Assembly: GCA_022773395.1 (NCBI GenBank)
Contig: JALFBL010000117.1
Location: 1-34,002, forward strand
Direction: 5' to 3'
Origin: Prevotella sp.
Lineage (GTDB): Bacteria > Bacteroidota > Bacteroidia > Bacteroidales > Bacteroidaceae
DNA length: 34,002 bases
Below, piece after piece: positions 8,172 through 16,861 of the stretch (its first letter is position 1; every line of letters starts with the position of its first letter). A program made the translations under genes and the position numbers. The notes under the pieces were generated by a model. The model worked only from the letters and a program-made list of their open reading frames with translations. It was not told the DNA's origin and searched no databases.

Positions 8172-11100
8172 ATGAAAAAGACATCATTATTTTATGCAAT
8201 GCTGCTATTGGCGTTATGCTACGGAATGGGTGCCGATGCCAAAATAGTAAATGAAACCGACCATTTTTTCTGTGGTTTCGACACGCAGAGTGAGTTCGAA
8301 CAGTGGACCTTGGTTGACCTTAACGGAGAGTTCAATAAGAAAAATGTGTATCGGTGGGATGAAGAAACCCGTTCGGCCTTTTACTCTTCAGGGGCAACAA
8401 ACGACGGTGACGACTGGTTGATCAGTCCGGCCATTCATTTGTCCAAAGGCAAGTCTTTTGTTCTCAAAGCCAATATGTTTTGTGACTGGAGTTGCAAGCT
8501 GACATTTGCTTTGGGCAAAACCAATACTGCCGAAGGAATGGTTGACGTGATTGCTGAAGAAAAGGAATATGACGGAAACTACTATCTTTGTTTGAAACTT
8601 CCGGAAAATATGGAGGAAGGCGATTATTACATCGGTATTCGGAACAGGACAGTAGCTTGGAGTGGACTGTTGTATCTGAACAGTGTGGAAGTGGCCGAAG
8701 ACAATGGAGGGGCTTTGAATATCCAAGTAAAGAGAAAAGGAAAAGACGAATGGCTGGAAGGAGCATCCGTCTCATTGTCGGGAGACACTTATGAGGACAA
8801 GACGTGGCAAACCAATGCAGAGGGCGCTGCGGCTTTTAACGACCTCACTCCAGGCAAATATTTTCTTTCCATTGCCAAAGAAGGTTTCGAGCCATATGCC
8901 CTTGCAGACATAGAGGTGGAAGCTCGCAAAGAGGAAACGCTTGTGGCTGAACTTGTCCTGAAACCTGTCTCTGCTGTCAAAGGCGTTGTTGTTGACGAAG
9001 CCTCACGGCCGGTGTCGGGCGCATTGGTGAAATTAACAGGGAAAAAGGCCTTTGAACTTCAAACGGCCGAGGACGGTTCGTTCCTGTTTCCGGAAGTGCC
9101 TGTGGACGGAGAGTATAAGTTGGCAGTGTCGAAAGAGTTGAAACTCACCTACAAGAAAATGGTGGCAGTAGGTAAAGAAGAACTGAATCTGGGCACTTTG
9201 GTCTTAAAAGATTTGCTGGCTTCTCCCGTAAAGGTGTATGCCGAAAATGTGGAAAAGGGCGTGTTCCTCTCATGGATTGTTCCTGTGGCAGAAAAAGATT
9301 TCGCGCTTGACAATGGCTCGGTGGAAGGGACTTTCCAAATGAACTCGAAAGATTATGTTTATTTGGGCAACACATTCCGCGAACCCATGTCTGTCAATGC
9401 CATATCATGGGCCTTGGACAACAACTATCCAACTGTAGATGTTTACGTGTTCCCCTTGAACAGAGACGGTTCTTTCTCTACCGAACCCGCCTTCTCCCGA
9501 TTGGACGTTCCATCCAGGGCATACGACTGGGACACTGGCGGCGGATGGTCGGAACTGATTCTCGACACACCTGTCGTGGCTCCTTACGGATGTGTGGTGG
9601 CCATTGGTCACAGTGGGTCGTTGACGGTGTTGTCCGACTACCGGAAATTGGAAGGCTCTGTGGTGTGCGTAGATAAGAATTTTGAAAATTCAGGATGGTT
9701 CCACTCTACGACAGGAAACTTTTTCATTCGTGCCGAGGGTGTGAAACTCACGTCTGATTTGAAGGAAGCACATGCCAACAACATTCGTATGGCATCTTAT
9801 TCCAGAAAACTGGCAAGAAAAGCCGATGAGGGTTTTGCGGAAAGAAATTTCACTTTCTCTGTCTGGAGATACAAGGACAGGAACGATCCATCGGGCTGGG
9901 AAGAGATTGCCACCGACTTGAAGAAACAGGATTATTTGGATCCAACCATCAACAGCAAGGAAAAGGGATTCTATGGATATGCCATAAGAGCCATCTACCA
10001 AGATGGAAGAAAATCGGATTATGGCTATTCTGCTCCAATCGACCACAACATGTACACCAAAGTAGATGTGAACGTCTTTACCAATACAGCGGTAAGGCAT
10101 GGAAACGGTGCCATTGTTTCGTTGCAAAACTTGGACAACGGCGAGTTGGTGTATAGAGCGGAGACAGTCCATGAATCCGTGAGCTTCGACAAGGTGCTGA
10201 AAGGAAAATACAAGATGACCGTTACAAAGGATGGCTTTGCCGATTCCTTTACAGAGGTGGCATTAGAAGACAAGGACAGGCACTCTTTCTCCGTAGAACT
10301 TCTTTTAACTCCCTTGATGCCATACCATCTTTATGTGGGAAATCCCGACAGCCAGTCCGACTGCATCCTGAGCTGGAACAATGAAGATGCGCTTACGGAA
10401 GATTTTGAAGAAATGAACGATTTTGAGACCGATCCTCAAAATGCAAAAGGATGGACGTTCTTTGATGCCGACAAGGCTCAGACCTATGGAGTTGCACTGT
10501 GTAAGGACACTCCTTATCCCAACATGCACGCACCTATGGCATTCATGGTGTTCAACCCATTTAAAACCACACCGGATCTTTCCGAATACATCAGACCGAG
10601 AAGCGGAGAGAAAGTCTTGGTTTCCGTATCTCCGGAGACGGGAGCAAGGAGCGATGACTATCTGTTCTCACCGCAACTGGCATTTGACTCTGACTTTACC
10701 TTCAGTTTCTATGCTGCCGCAGGATTCTACGGTTTTTTGGGCAATGAGGAATTTATGGTGGGATATACAACCGCAGAGCCTTCACCCGAAAATGTTGTGT
10801 GGCTGACCGAAAAACCACAGCAAGTGGGAGGTATATGGACTCCTTTCTCATACATATTGCCTAAGGAAGCGCGCCACGCCGTGATTCGTGGTGTTTCGAT
10901 GCAGAAACTGTTCTTCATGCTCGATGACATTAAGATAGGTATTGCCGAGCCCGAAATATTTGAAATGGCACTGTTCAACGTCATGCTTGACGGAGAGGAG
11001 TTTGGCACGACATACGCCAAAAACATCAATCTGGGCAAATTGGATCCGGGAAAACACATTGCAAAGATTCAGGCTGTCTATACAATGGCAGATATCAGCA

Positions 11101-11381
11101 GGAAATATTCTGATTTCGCTGAAATCCAATTTCTGGTAAAGGAGAGCACGGGCGTGTCGGCAGTCAGCCAGGACAAGTTGTTCGCATATGATGAAGATGC
11201 CGGGAAGATTGTCCCAGGACATCATGTTGACATGATTTCGCTGTATGATATGGCCGGAAAGAAATGCGGAGAGGCCCGTAGCGGAGGATTCATTCCTACA
11301 AAGCCATACGGCAAAGGTGTTTATGTGGTAAGAGTCGTAAGCGGCGGAGCGGTTACCTCGCATAAGGTTGTGCTGCGTTGA
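8172..11381 (+). CDS. choice-of-anchor J / carboxypeptidase-regulatory-like T9SS cargo protein
   Basis: This is a 1069-residue secreted protein. After a signal peptide (MKKTSLFYAMLLLALCYGMGADA) comes a choice-of-anchor J/cleaved-adhesin module with its DDWLISP motif near residue 80. Two carboxypeptidase-regulatory-like beta sandwiches follow at about 178-265 and 268-350 (VKGVVVDEASRPVSGALVKL is typical), and a third related one at about 626-715. A second anchor-J-like module starts near 743 and contains DDYLFSP. The final ~50 residues (ISLYDMAGKKCGEA...YGKGVYVVRVV...HKVVLR) form a T9SS-type sorting domain. No catalytic residues are recognised, so an adhesin or glycan-binding role is more likely than an enzyme (inference). 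It follows the Omp28-like gene by 64 bp without a clear promoter, and a strong terminator lies downstream. Confidence 0.85.
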   Translation: MKKTSLFYAMLLLALCYGMGADAKIVNETDHFFCGFDTQSEFEQWTLVDLNGEFNKKNVYRWDEETRSAFYSSGATNDGDDWLISPAIHLSKGKSFVLKANMFCDWSCKLTFALGKTNTAEGMVDVIAEEKEYDGNYYLCLKLPENMEEGDYYIGIRNRTVAWSGLLYLNSVEVAEDNGGALNIQVKRKGKDEWLEGASVSLSGDTYEDKTWQTNAEGAAAFNDLTPGKYFLSIAKEGFEPYALADIEVEARKEETLVAELVLKPVSAVKGVVVDEASRPVSGALVKLTGKKAFELQTAEDGSFLFPEVPVDGEYKLAVSKELKLTYKKMVAVGKEELNLGTLVLKDLLASPVKVYAENVEKGVFLSWIVPVAEKDFALDNGSVEGTFQMNSKDYVYLGNTFREPMSVNAISWALDNNYPTVDVYVFPLNRDGSFSTEPAFSRLDVPSRAYDWDTGGGWSELILDTPVVAPYGCVVAIGHSGSLTVLSDYRKLEGSVVCVDKNFENSGWFHSTTGNFFIRAEGVKLTSDLKEAHANNIRMASYSRKLARKADEGFAERNFTFSVWRYKDRNDPSGWEEIATDLKKQDYLDPTINSKEKGFYGYAIRAIYQDGRKSDYGYSAPIDHNMYTKVDVNVFTNTAVRHGNGAIVSLQNLDNGELVYRAETVHESVSFDKVLKGKYKMTVTKDGFADSFTEVALEDKDRHSFSVELLLTPLMPYHLYVGNPDSQSDCILSWNNEDALTEDFEEMNDFETDPQNAKGWTFFDADKAQTYGVALCKDTPYPNMHAPMAFMVFNPFKTTPDLSEYIRPRSGEKVLVSVSPETGARSDDYLFSPQLAFDSDFTFSFYAAAGFYGFLGNEEFMVGYTTAEPSPENVVWLTEKPQQVGGIWTPFSYILPKEARHAVIRGVSMQKLFFMLDDIKIGIAEPEIFEMALFNVMLDGEEFGTTYAKNINLGKLDPGKHIAKIQAVYTMADISRKYSDFAEIQFLVKESTGVSAVSQDKLFAYDEDAGKIVPGHHVDMISLYDMAGKKCGEARSGGFIPTKPYGKGVYVVRVVSGGAVTSHKVVLR

Positions 11382-11462
11382 AAGGAAATGCGGAATCCTT
11401 CCTTTGACGTGCCGAATGGCATCAAGAGGCTGCTCCAGACGGGCAATCTGTGAATAGTGGCA

Positions 11463-11505
11463 GTGCCGAACTGTCTGTCGATGGTTCGGCACAGTTTTTA
11501 TTTTT
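11463..11505 (+). terminator. terminator of the Omp28/anchor-J cargo unit
   Basis: A 9-bp perfect stem GTGCCGAAC (11463-11471) / GTTCGGCAC (11484-11492) with a 12-nt loop is followed by AGTTTTTATTTTT. It lies about 80 bp beyond the stop codon. Confidence 0.82.
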
Positions 11506-11759
11506 ATGCGTCCTCACCATATCTAATCTATGTCGGTTCGGGATGAGAAAGGTCTTGTAAGAATTGGTGATCTCTCCGTTTATTTGTACATTTATGCCTG
11601 AAAGTCAATAAGTTACAAAACGGGTGAGCGATGATTTTCAAGGGTAAAGTTTTTCGCAAGTTCAAGGAATTCCGGAAATATTCTGTATAATCGATGAGTT
11701 TGGCAAGAATTTGAACGGGGAATCTTATCCCGCACCCGCGTATATCTGGGATTTCAGGT
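11506..11759. other. intergenic region upstream of ung
   Basis: About 250 bases between the terminator and the ung promoter show no credible gene. A minus-strand open frame across here is a shadow that runs on into ung. No repeats or strong hairpins were seen. Confidence 0.5.
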
Positions 11760-11790
11760 TTTGTGGTTTCAGATTTTATTCGTAATTTCG
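11760..11790 (+). promoter_or_regulatory. ung promoter
   Basis: TTTG (11760-11763), 19 bp, then TAATTTCG (11783-11790), one base off TAnnTTTG. Transcription would start near 11794, giving a leader of about 13 nt to the ATG at 11807. Confidence 0.65.
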
Positions 11791-11806
11791 CCCCGAAATA
11801 TTCAGA

Positions 11807-12478
11807 ATGCCAATGAACGTAAAGATTGAGGAATCGTGGAAAGTGCAGTTGGAAGGGGAGTTCGAGAAGCCCTATTTTACTGCTCTCACCAAATTTGTGC
11901 GACAAGAATACACCCATTTTACCTGTTACCCGCCGGGAACCTGCATCTTCAATGCGTTCCGTCTGTGTCCTTTTGACAAGACAAAGGTGGTGATTATCGG
12001 ACAAGATCCCTACCATGAACCGGGACAGGCCCATGGACTGAGTTTCTCTGTCAATGACGGCGTGATGTTTCCCCCATCGCTCATCAACATTTTCAAGGAA
12101 ATAGAAATGGACTTGGGGATACCCATGCCCACTACAGGAAACCTTGCCCGATGGGCAGAACAAGGCGTGCTGCTGCTCAACGCCACACTCACCGTGCGTG
12201 CCCATCAGGCGGGAAGTCATCAGCGAAGAGGTTGGGAGACGTTTACCGATGCTGCCATCAGGGCGTTGAATGGGGGGCGTGAGCATCTGGTGTTCATTCT
12301 TTGGGGCGGATATGCACGGTCCAAGGCGTCGCTGATAGATGGCAGCCGGCACTTCATCCTGCAATCAGTTCACCCTTCGCCATTGTCAGCCAACCGCGGC
12401 GGTTGGTTTGGCAATCATCATTTTTCACGCGCCAATGCGTATTTGCAGCAACATGGAATGACACCTATCTGTTGGTAA
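11807..12478 (+). CDS. ung: uracil-DNA glycosylase (family 1)
   Basis: Ung excises uracil from DNA at the start of base excision repair. The 223-residue length is typical. The catalytic water-activating motif GQDPYH is at 65-70 (D67). The uracil-pocket region continues GQAHGLSFSV, LLLNATLTV carries the specificity Asn, and the DNA-intercalation loop HPSPLSA lies near the C-terminus. An alternative start two codons downstream (MNVKIEE, 11813) is possible; both lie just after the promoter. The DUF3109 gene follows after 3 bp, which suggests an operon. Confidence 0.96.
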   Translation: MPMNVKIEESWKVQLEGEFEKPYFTALTKFVRQEYTHFTCYPPGTCIFNAFRLCPFDKTKVVIIGQDPYHEPGQAHGLSFSVNDGVMFPPSLINIFKEIEMDLGIPMPTTGNLARWAEQGVLLLNATLTVRAHQAGSHQRRGWETFTDAAIRALNGGREHLVFILWGGYARSKASLIDGSRHFILQSVHPSPLSANRGGWFGNHHFSRANAYLQQHGMTPICW

Positions 12479-12481
12479 ACA

Positions 12482-13132
12482 ATGAATCAAAAAATGTATC
12501 TTCCCATTGTTCAAGTGGGCGATGTGTTGGTTTCGCCCGATGTTATTTTTGAAAAATTCTGCTGCGATTTGAAAGCGTGCAAAGGAGAATGTTGCATTGA
12601 AGGAGATGCTGGCGCGCCCGTTACATTAGACGAAGTGGCAGAGATGGAAGGCGCACTGGATGTGGTGTGGAACGACTTGTCTGCCTCGGCACAATCGGTT
12701 ATCGACAAGCAGGGGGTGGCCTATACTGATGTGGAGGGCGACTTGGTGACGAGCATTGTGCACGGAAAAAACTGCGTGTTCACCTGTTTTGCCGATATTG
12801 AGGATTTCGGTGGAGACGGCACCATCCGGAACTGTTGTCTCTGTGCCTTCGAAAGGGCTTTCCGTGCAGGCCGGTCGCCATTCTTCAAGCCCGTCAGCTG
12901 TGCCCTTTACCCAATCCGGGAGAAAAGGTTGGGGGCAGGACTCACCGGACTGAACTATAACAAATGGAGCATTTGCGAGAAGGCGCGCCAAAAGGGTGAA
13001 GCACGGAACCTGCCCGTTTACCGCTTTTTGAAAGAACCGCTTGTGCGTCGTTTCGGGGAAGAGTGGTACAAAGAATTGGAGAAAGTTGCCGAGGAACTGA
13101 AGAAAGCCGTTTTAGGTTCGGAATCTTTTTGA
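12482..13132 (+). CDS. DUF3109 family Cys-rich protein
   Basis: This 216-residue soluble protein has twelve Cys residues in clusters: C27, C28, C33, C37 and C38 (FCCDLKACKGECCIEGDAG), C98 and C102, C118, C119 and C121 (NCCLCAF), C140 in SCALYPIR, and C165. The pattern matches the DUF3109 family and is reminiscent of the CxxCxxCC zinc- or iron-binding proteins (YkgJ-like), so it probably binds a metal or Fe-S cluster. Its role is unknown. No signal peptide is present, so it should be cytoplasmic. It begins 3 bp after ung and probably shares its mRNA. A second Met at residue 5 is an alternative start. Confidence 0.88.
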   Translation: MNQKMYLPIVQVGDVLVSPDVIFEKFCCDLKACKGECCIEGDAGAPVTLDEVAEMEGALDVVWNDLSASAQSVIDKQGVAYTDVEGDLVTSIVHGKNCVFTCFADIEDFGGDGTIRNCCLCAFERAFRAGRSPFFKPVSCALYPIREKRLGAGLTGLNYNKWSICEKARQKGEARNLPVYRFLKEPLVRRFGEEWYKELEKVAEELKKAVLGSESF

Positions 13133-13174
13133 CCGTAGGCAAAGAGCGTGCAGCCGCCAGGGAAACGAAAGGCC

Positions 13175-14053
13175 TCATGACTTGCGGTATCTGGAAGGTG
13201 ACATGCCCACGTGCTCCTTGAAATATTTTCCCAGAAACGACTGGTTGGGAAAATTCAGACACTGTCCGATTTCCTTGATGCTCATTGCCGAGTTTTTCAG
13301 CATCACGCGTATTTCAAGTGTCACATAATGGTCGATCCATTCGTTTGGCGTTCTGTGGCTCACTAATTTTACAGTTTCCGAAAGATACTTTGGCGTGATG
13401 CACATTTGCTCGCCATACCAGCTCACTCTTCTTTCTGTACGGAAATTTTCTTCCACCAACTTGATGAAAGACTTGAAAATCACTTCGGCGCGGGTCAGTT
13501 TCTCAGGATTGTTCTGCTGGAAACGGTAAATGGCATTGCTCAAGTCATAGACCATGGTGGCCATATGGGAGCGCACTGCATCCGACCGGAAATGGTGGTC
13601 TTGGTCATCTACCCTATGTTTCAACTGGTTGAACGCCTCTGTCATGGCCACCGCTTCTTTGGCCGTAAGGCTGAAAACAGGGTGCGAACGAGAAAAAACG
13701 AATAAGGAAGACAGTTCGTGGATACCCTTGATGATTTCGTGGAAAAAATCGTAGGAAAGCATAAATCCGAGACCTTTGAAGTCGGAACTTATTTTTGAGT
13801 TTTCGAGCACTTGTCCCTCATGAATCATAAGAATATCGTTTTCCTTCACGGCAAACTCTTCGGTATAGACAGAATATGTGGCAGTGCCTTGCAAACAAAG
13901 TCCCACGATGATGCATTTTGCCCTGCGCGGCTCTGTTGGCAAGGGAAAGTCTGCAAAATCGTCTATCAAAAGTAGGTCGTTGCCAATGCCGCTTCCGTAG
14001 TACACCCGTTTCGTACCAGGTATGGAAAGTTCTGTAATTAAATTTTGTTCCAT
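13175..14053 (-). CDS. AraC-family transcriptional regulator
   Basis: The product has 292 residues from MEQNLITE. The N-terminal half is a cupin-like sensing domain (GTATYSVYTEEFAVKENDILMIHEG). The last ~100 residues form the double helix-turn-helix of the AraC/XylS family: the first helix pair around ERRVSWYGEQMCITPKYLS, the second around MSIKEIGQCLNFPNQSFLGKYFKEHVGMSPSRYRKS. The ligand is unknown. The open frame begins eight codons earlier at 14077, but that ATG overlaps the -7 element (14075-14082), so 14053 is preferred. A cargo gene diverges upstream, and an exact 20-bp-phased direct repeat sits at this promoter, suggesting autoregulation and possibly control of the neighbour (inference). 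Confidence 0.92.
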   Translation of the reverse strand: MEQNLITELSIPGTKRVYYGSGIGNDLLLIDDFADFPLPTEPRRAKCIIVGLCLQGTATYSVYTEEFAVKENDILMIHEGQVLENSKISSDFKGLGFMLSYDFFHEIIKGIHELSSLFVFSRSHPVFSLTAKEAVAMTEAFNQLKHRVDDQDHHFRSDAVRSHMATMVYDLSNAIYRFQQNNPEKLTRAEVIFKSFIKLVEENFRTERRVSWYGEQMCITPKYLSETVKLVSHRTPNEWIDHYVTLEIRVMLKNSAMSIKEIGQCLNFPNQSFLGKYFKEHVGMSPSRYRKS

Positions 14054-14074
14054 CTTCTTTTTCGTCAGTTTTTG

Positions 14075-14082
14075 CAAAGATA
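14075..14082 (-). promoter_or_regulatory. -7 element of the araC-type gene
   Basis: On the minus strand this is TATCTTTG, an exact match to TAnnTTTG. The -33 position holds TTTTAG, a poor match, within one copy of the direct repeat. Transcription would start near 14071, about 18 nt before the ATG at 14053. Confidence 0.65.
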
Positions 14083-14083
14083 A

Positions 14084-14114
14084 TAAAAAATGTCATAAGC
14101 TCCTAAAAAATGTC
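14084..14114. repeat. 20-bp-phased 11-bp direct repeat, candidate AraC-type operator
   Basis: TAAAAAATGTC occurs exactly at 14084-14094 and at 14104-14114, so the copies are 20 bp apart, about two helical turns on the same DNA face. They abut the araC -7 element and cover its -33 region. AraC-family proteins typically bind tandem half-sites with such spacing (family knowledge). Confidence 0.5.
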
Positions 14115-14413
14115 GGTGTTTAACCTTTTGTCTGCAGGATGAATGTGAAGATTTGTGGTTAGGAGCTGGTTTCCTGCGTGACAGCTGCTTTTACCAGAAG
14201 GAAACAAAACGGGAAATATGCATCCTTGAATGCGTAAAAGATGTTAAACAGGTGGATTTCGGGGAAAAGCCATGCAAGGTTTCGAGATGAATCGGTTTCT
14301 CAAGTGTCGTGTGGCTGTTGGAGATGCTGTGTGGTGACATTGAACATAAGCATTCTGCGGCTATGGCGAAACTTAACGATGTATCATGTAAAACGATTTT
14401 AAACAGAGTAACT
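14115..14413. other. intergenic region upstream of the small cargo gene
   Basis: About 300 bases with no credible gene and no exact TAnnTTTG promoter for the plus-strand gene. The nearest resemblance is TAACCTTTTG near 14120, which does not fit the spacing of the -7 motif. Lack of a consensus promoter would fit activator-dependent expression by the divergent AraC-type regulator (inference). Confidence 0.4.
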
Positions 14414-15289
14414 ATGAAAAAAATTACGTTGTTATGTGCACTGGGCATCTGTGCATTGGGAGTGAAAGGCCAGTCTGTGGATCAGGGCAGGCGTACTTTG
14501 CCAATGAATGCCGAAACAACCACAGGTGAGCGCATTTATGTTTCTTTCAGTGACAAAGAACAAATGAAAGAATGGCGCGAATACCGACTGGGTACCAAAG
14601 AAGGCTATGGATGGGCAATCGGCAAAACTTTGTCGCACGACTATTGTCCGATAGCAGGCATGAAAAACAAAGTGGCCGACAACTGGTTTGTCTCGCCCCG
14701 GATAGAGATGGGGAAAGAGGGAAAAATAGACACCATCAAATACAAGAGCATTGGCATGATGCCCAGTATCGTGTATGGGGACACCATAGGCATTTATCTC
14801 TTGAAGGGGGACAGAAATCCTTCCAAGGCCACAGAGCGCATACTCTTGCTCGACATTCGTGGAAAAGACTATCCTTACCAGAAACAGGACTATACCATCA
14901 AGACCGATATACCTCTGCCGTCTTCCAGTGAACCGGGTTATATTGCTTTCAGATACAGGAACAATGTCTTTGACGAACGTTGGTACACGCTGTTTTTCAA
15001 AGACCTGTGGATGAGCGGTGCTCAGGTTGTTGCCGGTCTGGAGCAGACCTGTTGGGAAGGAGAGACCATCAAGATTTCGTACAATTCTTGCCGCGGGGTT
15101 CTCGCCCTGTCCGGATGGGAAGGAACGGCAGGTGTTCACTTGTTTTCCGTCAATGGCAAGCGAGTTTATTCGGAAAAGGATATAAAAGGCGAACATTCCA
15201 TCAATATGGCTCATTTGCCGAAAGGTATATACATTCTTGAACTTTTTGGCAAAAATCAAAGATGGCAGAGGAAAATCGTGAAAGAATAG
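14414..15289 (+). CDS. small choice-of-anchor J T9SS cargo protein
   Basis: From MKKITLLCALGICALGVKG, a clear signal peptide, the product has 291 residues. The central domain is a choice-of-anchor J/cleaved-adhesin-like beta sandwich: VADNWFVSPRIEM near residue 88 corresponds to the DDWLISP motif of the larger cargo proteins in this window. The tail from about 225 (VHLFSVNGKRVYSEKD...LPKGIYILELFGKNQRWQRKIVKE) is a T9SS-type sorting domain. No enzymatic motif was found. An ATG at 14309 is in frame but would put 35 residues ahead of the signal peptide. The gene diverges from the AraC-type regulator, and a strong terminator follows. Confidence 0.8.
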   Translation: MKKITLLCALGICALGVKGQSVDQGRRTLPMNAETTTGERIYVSFSDKEQMKEWREYRLGTKEGYGWAIGKTLSHDYCPIAGMKNKVADNWFVSPRIEMGKEGKIDTIKYKSIGMMPSIVYGDTIGIYLLKGDRNPSKATERILLLDIRGKDYPYQKQDYTIKTDIPLPSSSEPGYIAFRYRNNVFDERWYTLFFKDLWMSGAQVVAGLEQTCWEGETIKISYNSCRGVLALSGWEGTAGVHLFSVNGKRVYSEKDIKGEHSINMAHLPKGIYILELFGKNQRWQRKIVKE

Positions 15290-15307
15290 GATGTTGAGAC
15301 CTTTTGA

Positions 15308-15350
15308 CATGCCCCCGGAGTTGAACGCTCAACTCCGGGGGCATGTTTTG
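15308..15350 (+). terminator. strong hairpin terminator
   Basis: A perfect 17-bp stem (15308-15324 and 15329-15345) with a 4-nt loop ACGC is followed by TTTTG. The genes on either side converge, so it may serve both strands, though the T tract favours the plus strand. Confidence 0.85.
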
Positions 15351-15378
15351 ATAAAGGTGAGGGATGGTTCGGCACGTC

Positions 15379-16752
15379 TTATTCTGTCGTTACCTCAATG
15401 TCCGGACGGTTGGCTGTCAATCTTTTTACGAGTGTTTCCTCGTCTCCGGCATCCACGCGGATTTTCTTCAAAACCGTGTTGCCTTCTATAATAAGGTATT
15501 CGCCGTCTTCATTGAAATTGTTGTTCTTCAGGTCAATCTCCTTGAGATTGGACATATAGGTGGCTTCGATATTGCTGATGATGGTGTTGCTGCTGAAATC
15601 AATCTTCTCCATCGGGTTGTTTGACACGATGCAAGTAAACAGCATGGGAAGTTTGCTGAAATCCAACGTCTTGAAGTTGTTGTCGTGCAGGAACAGAAAC
15701 ATGAGTTTGGGCAAGTTCAGGTCGATGGCCGACAGGTTGTTGCCATATAGATTCAGTCGCTGGAGCGAGGGCAGGTTTTTCAGTGTCACCGTTTTCAACC
15801 GGTTTCCGTTGGCATGCAGTTCCATCAGTTGGGGTAAATCAGATGCATCGATTTCCTGCAAATCGTTTTCCACCAGTTCGATTCTGTTCAGTTCAGGAAG
15901 TCCTGAAAAACGGATGGACGTAAGTCTTGCCTTGTTGGCCATTACCAGGGTAAGTTTCTTCAGCGGTGTCAGGTCGAGTGTTGTCAGGGCTGTACGCTGG
16001 ATGTAGAGTTGTTCCAGTTTCGTGTTGTTTTTCAAGTCGAGTGATGTCAGATTGGCATTTCCATACAGCCGCAAGTCTTTCAGTTCGGTCATGGCCGAAA
16101 CGTCAAGGGTTGAAATGTTGTTCTCGCCAAGAATCAGCTGCTCCATCTTGTTCAGTTTGAAAATGGGCGATGCATCGGTGACGAACTGGTTTTTCAGATT
16201 CAGCGTGTCCAGATTCACAAAATATTCCAATCCTTTGATGTCCTTGATGATCTTGTCTTCCACGGCTGCATCTTTCGTCTCAAAGTGGAAGTCGAGAGTG
16301 GTGACAGTCTTGGCCTCTTCAACGGAAATCTCACCGTCTTTATTTGCATCGGGCGATGTGGACAATGCCAGGATCTGTTTTTTCAAATTGTTGTCGGCAA
16401 ATGGGATGGCCTTTTTTGCAGGATTCTCTTCTACGGTAACGGCACATGTGGCCTTGCTCATTGCGCCATTCAGCGTTGCTGTCACCTCAATGTTAGTGGT
16501 GCCTTTCGCCACGGCTTCTACTTTCCCGTCGGTTACTTTGGCCACCTGTTGATTTTCGGATTTCCATTCTACTTTCGCCCCCTCAGGCACTCCTTTCACA
16601 ACAATGTCGGCTGTGGCTCCTTCCGTCATTGTGATAGCATCCGGATCCAAGAAAATTTTAAATTGTTGCTGCTCGTCCGTGTCGCTGCACGATGTGGCCA
16701 TGAAAATGGACAATAGCATCGGAATGAGGAATGATTTGATTTTTTTCGTCAT
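15379..16752 (-). CDS. leucine-rich repeat lipoprotein with Big_2-like domain
   Basis: A 457-residue lipoprotein. The signal ends in FMATSC with the lipidated Cys at 22, and the next residues SDTDE are acidic, as in the surface-export signal of Bacteroidetes lipoproteins. Residues about 30-107 form a bacterial Ig-like (Big_2) domain (AKVEWKSENQQVAKVTDGKVEAVAKG, in two pieces around WKSENQQVAKV). At 134-145 a DANKDGEISVEE segment matches a Ca2+-binding EF-hand/dockerin loop. From about 150 to 440 lie roughly a dozen short leucine-rich repeats of internalin type (LEQLYIQRTALTTLDLTPLK). It should be displayed on the cell surface and bind a protein or glycan ligand; the ligand is unknown. A 7/8 -7 match lies at 16852-16859 on the minus strand. 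Confidence 0.87.
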   Translation of the reverse strand: MTKKIKSFLIPMLLSIFMATSCSDTDEQQQFKIFLDPDAITMTEGATADIVVKGVPEGAKVEWKSENQQVAKVTDGKVEAVAKGTTNIEVTATLNGAMSKATCAVTVEENPAKKAIPFADNNLKKQILALSTSPDANKDGEISVEEAKTVTTLDFHFETKDAAVEDKIIKDIKGLEYFVNLDTLNLKNQFVTDASPIFKLNKMEQLILGENNISTLDVSAMTELKDLRLYGNANLTSLDLKNNTKLEQLYIQRTALTTLDLTPLKKLTLVMANKARLTSIRFSGLPELNRIELVENDLQEIDASDLPQLMELHANGNRLKTVTLKNLPSLQRLNLYGNNLSAIDLNLPKLMFLFLHDNNFKTLDFSKLPMLFTCIVSNNPMEKIDFSSNTIISNIEATYMSNLKEIDLKNNNFNEDGEYLIIEGNTVLKKIRVDAGDEETLVKRLTANRPDIEVTTE

Positions 16753-16861
16753 TTTGTTTGAGTTTAATTGTTAATAAATAAGATAATGTTTCGTTAACGG
16801 CAATCACATATTCATCTCATCGTTTTGATGAAAGGGACACCAATATCAATACAAAGATTTT

